64,000 nt of DNA, from NCBI RefSeq assembly GCF_024713975.1, contig NC_091094.1:23770501-23834500 (forward strand), read 5' to 3'. Source of the DNA: Paralichthys olivaceus (lineage: Eukaryota > Chordata > Actinopteri > Pleuronectiformes > Paralichthyidae). Each line of letters begins with the position of its first letter. Position 1 is the first letter of the stretch. A model generated the notes under the pieces. That model was not told the origin of the DNA. It saw nothing but the letters and a program-made list of their open reading frames with translations, and did no database searches. The position numbers and the translations under genes were made by a program. This document shows positions 63,601 to 64,000 of this stretch, piece after piece.

Positions 63601-64000
63601 TGAAATGAGACAATGCAAAGATCCTACTGCGTTTCTACACCATGGTCCATAATGTTTTTACCGTCTATGCAGAGTTTTAGCTGTAGGTGGAGCATGCAAT
63701 GCAGTTTCTTCTCACTTCTCAATAATTTTTTATGATGCAACAACGCTTAAAAATGACAAATCCCAACAACGTTTCAAAGCTCATCATATATAAAACAATA
63801 ATTTATTATTTCTCTCATTTTACAAGACATCAAATTGTGTGGCTAACTAAGGATTTGTAAAGCTGTTATTCTGCTCAATACATGTAAACCCTAAGAAAGC
63901 AAAAGCGACTACAATGTGTGTTTCGACAAACAGACATTTCAGTATCAACAATGTGAGAAACATCTTTCTTTCTTCTAAACATACGTACAGACACAATGAT

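Larger units (their letters stand above)
50761..64000. other. Intergenic region downstream of ppp4r2 (13.2 kb)
   Basis: No exon or RNA gene is recognised. In the conserved human order the next gene is PDZRN3, transcribed towards this region, but none of its PDZ or RING coding sequence is visible. Besides the repeats listed, repeat-poor stretches at about 52270-52560, 58380-58550 and 60960-61440 hold many TAAT/ATTA motifs and could be regulatory; this is only a guess from composition. Confidence 0.65.

Noticed and set aside
50761..64000. pdzrn3 exons expected from synteny
   Set aside because: I looked for RING, PDZ or the long C-terminal coding exon on the minus strand and found no convincing exon.

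Overview
The window is teleost fish nuclear DNA. Three vertebrate protein-coding genes with GT-AG introns can be read, separated by long AT-rich introns, dinucleotide microsatellites, many short inverted-repeat DNA transposons and fish-type LINE tails. The gene order shq1(-) / gxylt2(+) / ppp4r2(+) matches the human 3p13 block SHQ1-GXYLT2-PPP4R2-PDZRN3, so this is conserved synteny. The repeats suggest a spiny-rayed fish, but I cannot name a species.

Layout. Positions 177-13020 (minus) hold the 5' half of shq1: a non-coding first exon and seven coding exons encoding residues 1-291; the rest lies left of the window. A tRNA-Glu(CTC) gene sits at 14928-14999 between the divergent shq1 and gxylt2 promoters. 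gxylt2 (16600-38696, plus) is complete in seven coding exons (454 aa). Its 12-kb first intron carries a 4910-bp LTR retrotransposon (20983-25892). ppp4r2 (41116-49561, plus) is complete in nine exons (439 aa), one of which ends at a GC splice donor. From the ppp4r2 polyadenylation signal near 50740 to the end I see no gene; human synteny would put pdzrn3 next.

The retrotransposon is the most notable feature. Its LTRs look identical, it has a perfect 5-bp target duplication, and its reverse transcriptase is Ty3/Gypsy-type, yet the integrase is encoded upstream of reverse transcriptase/RNase H. That order is normal for Ty1/Copia and marks the rare Gmr1-like gypsy lineage. The two reading frames meet at an eight-A run inside the protease region. 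Gag is unusual in having a long predicted coiled coil.

The three host genes do not form one pathway. SHQ1 is an assembly chaperone for H/ACA ribonucleoproteins, GXYLT2 xylosylates O-glucose on Notch-type EGF repeats, and PPP4R2 is a regulatory subunit of protein phosphatase 4. Other content includes an unclassified repeat family in several copies, hAT-like elements with 8-bp duplications, a 500-bp fold-back element, a decayed LINE with a restriction-like endonuclease region, and a tandem repeat carrying nuclear-receptor-like DR1 motifs. All assignments come from reading the sequence by eye; no database search was run.
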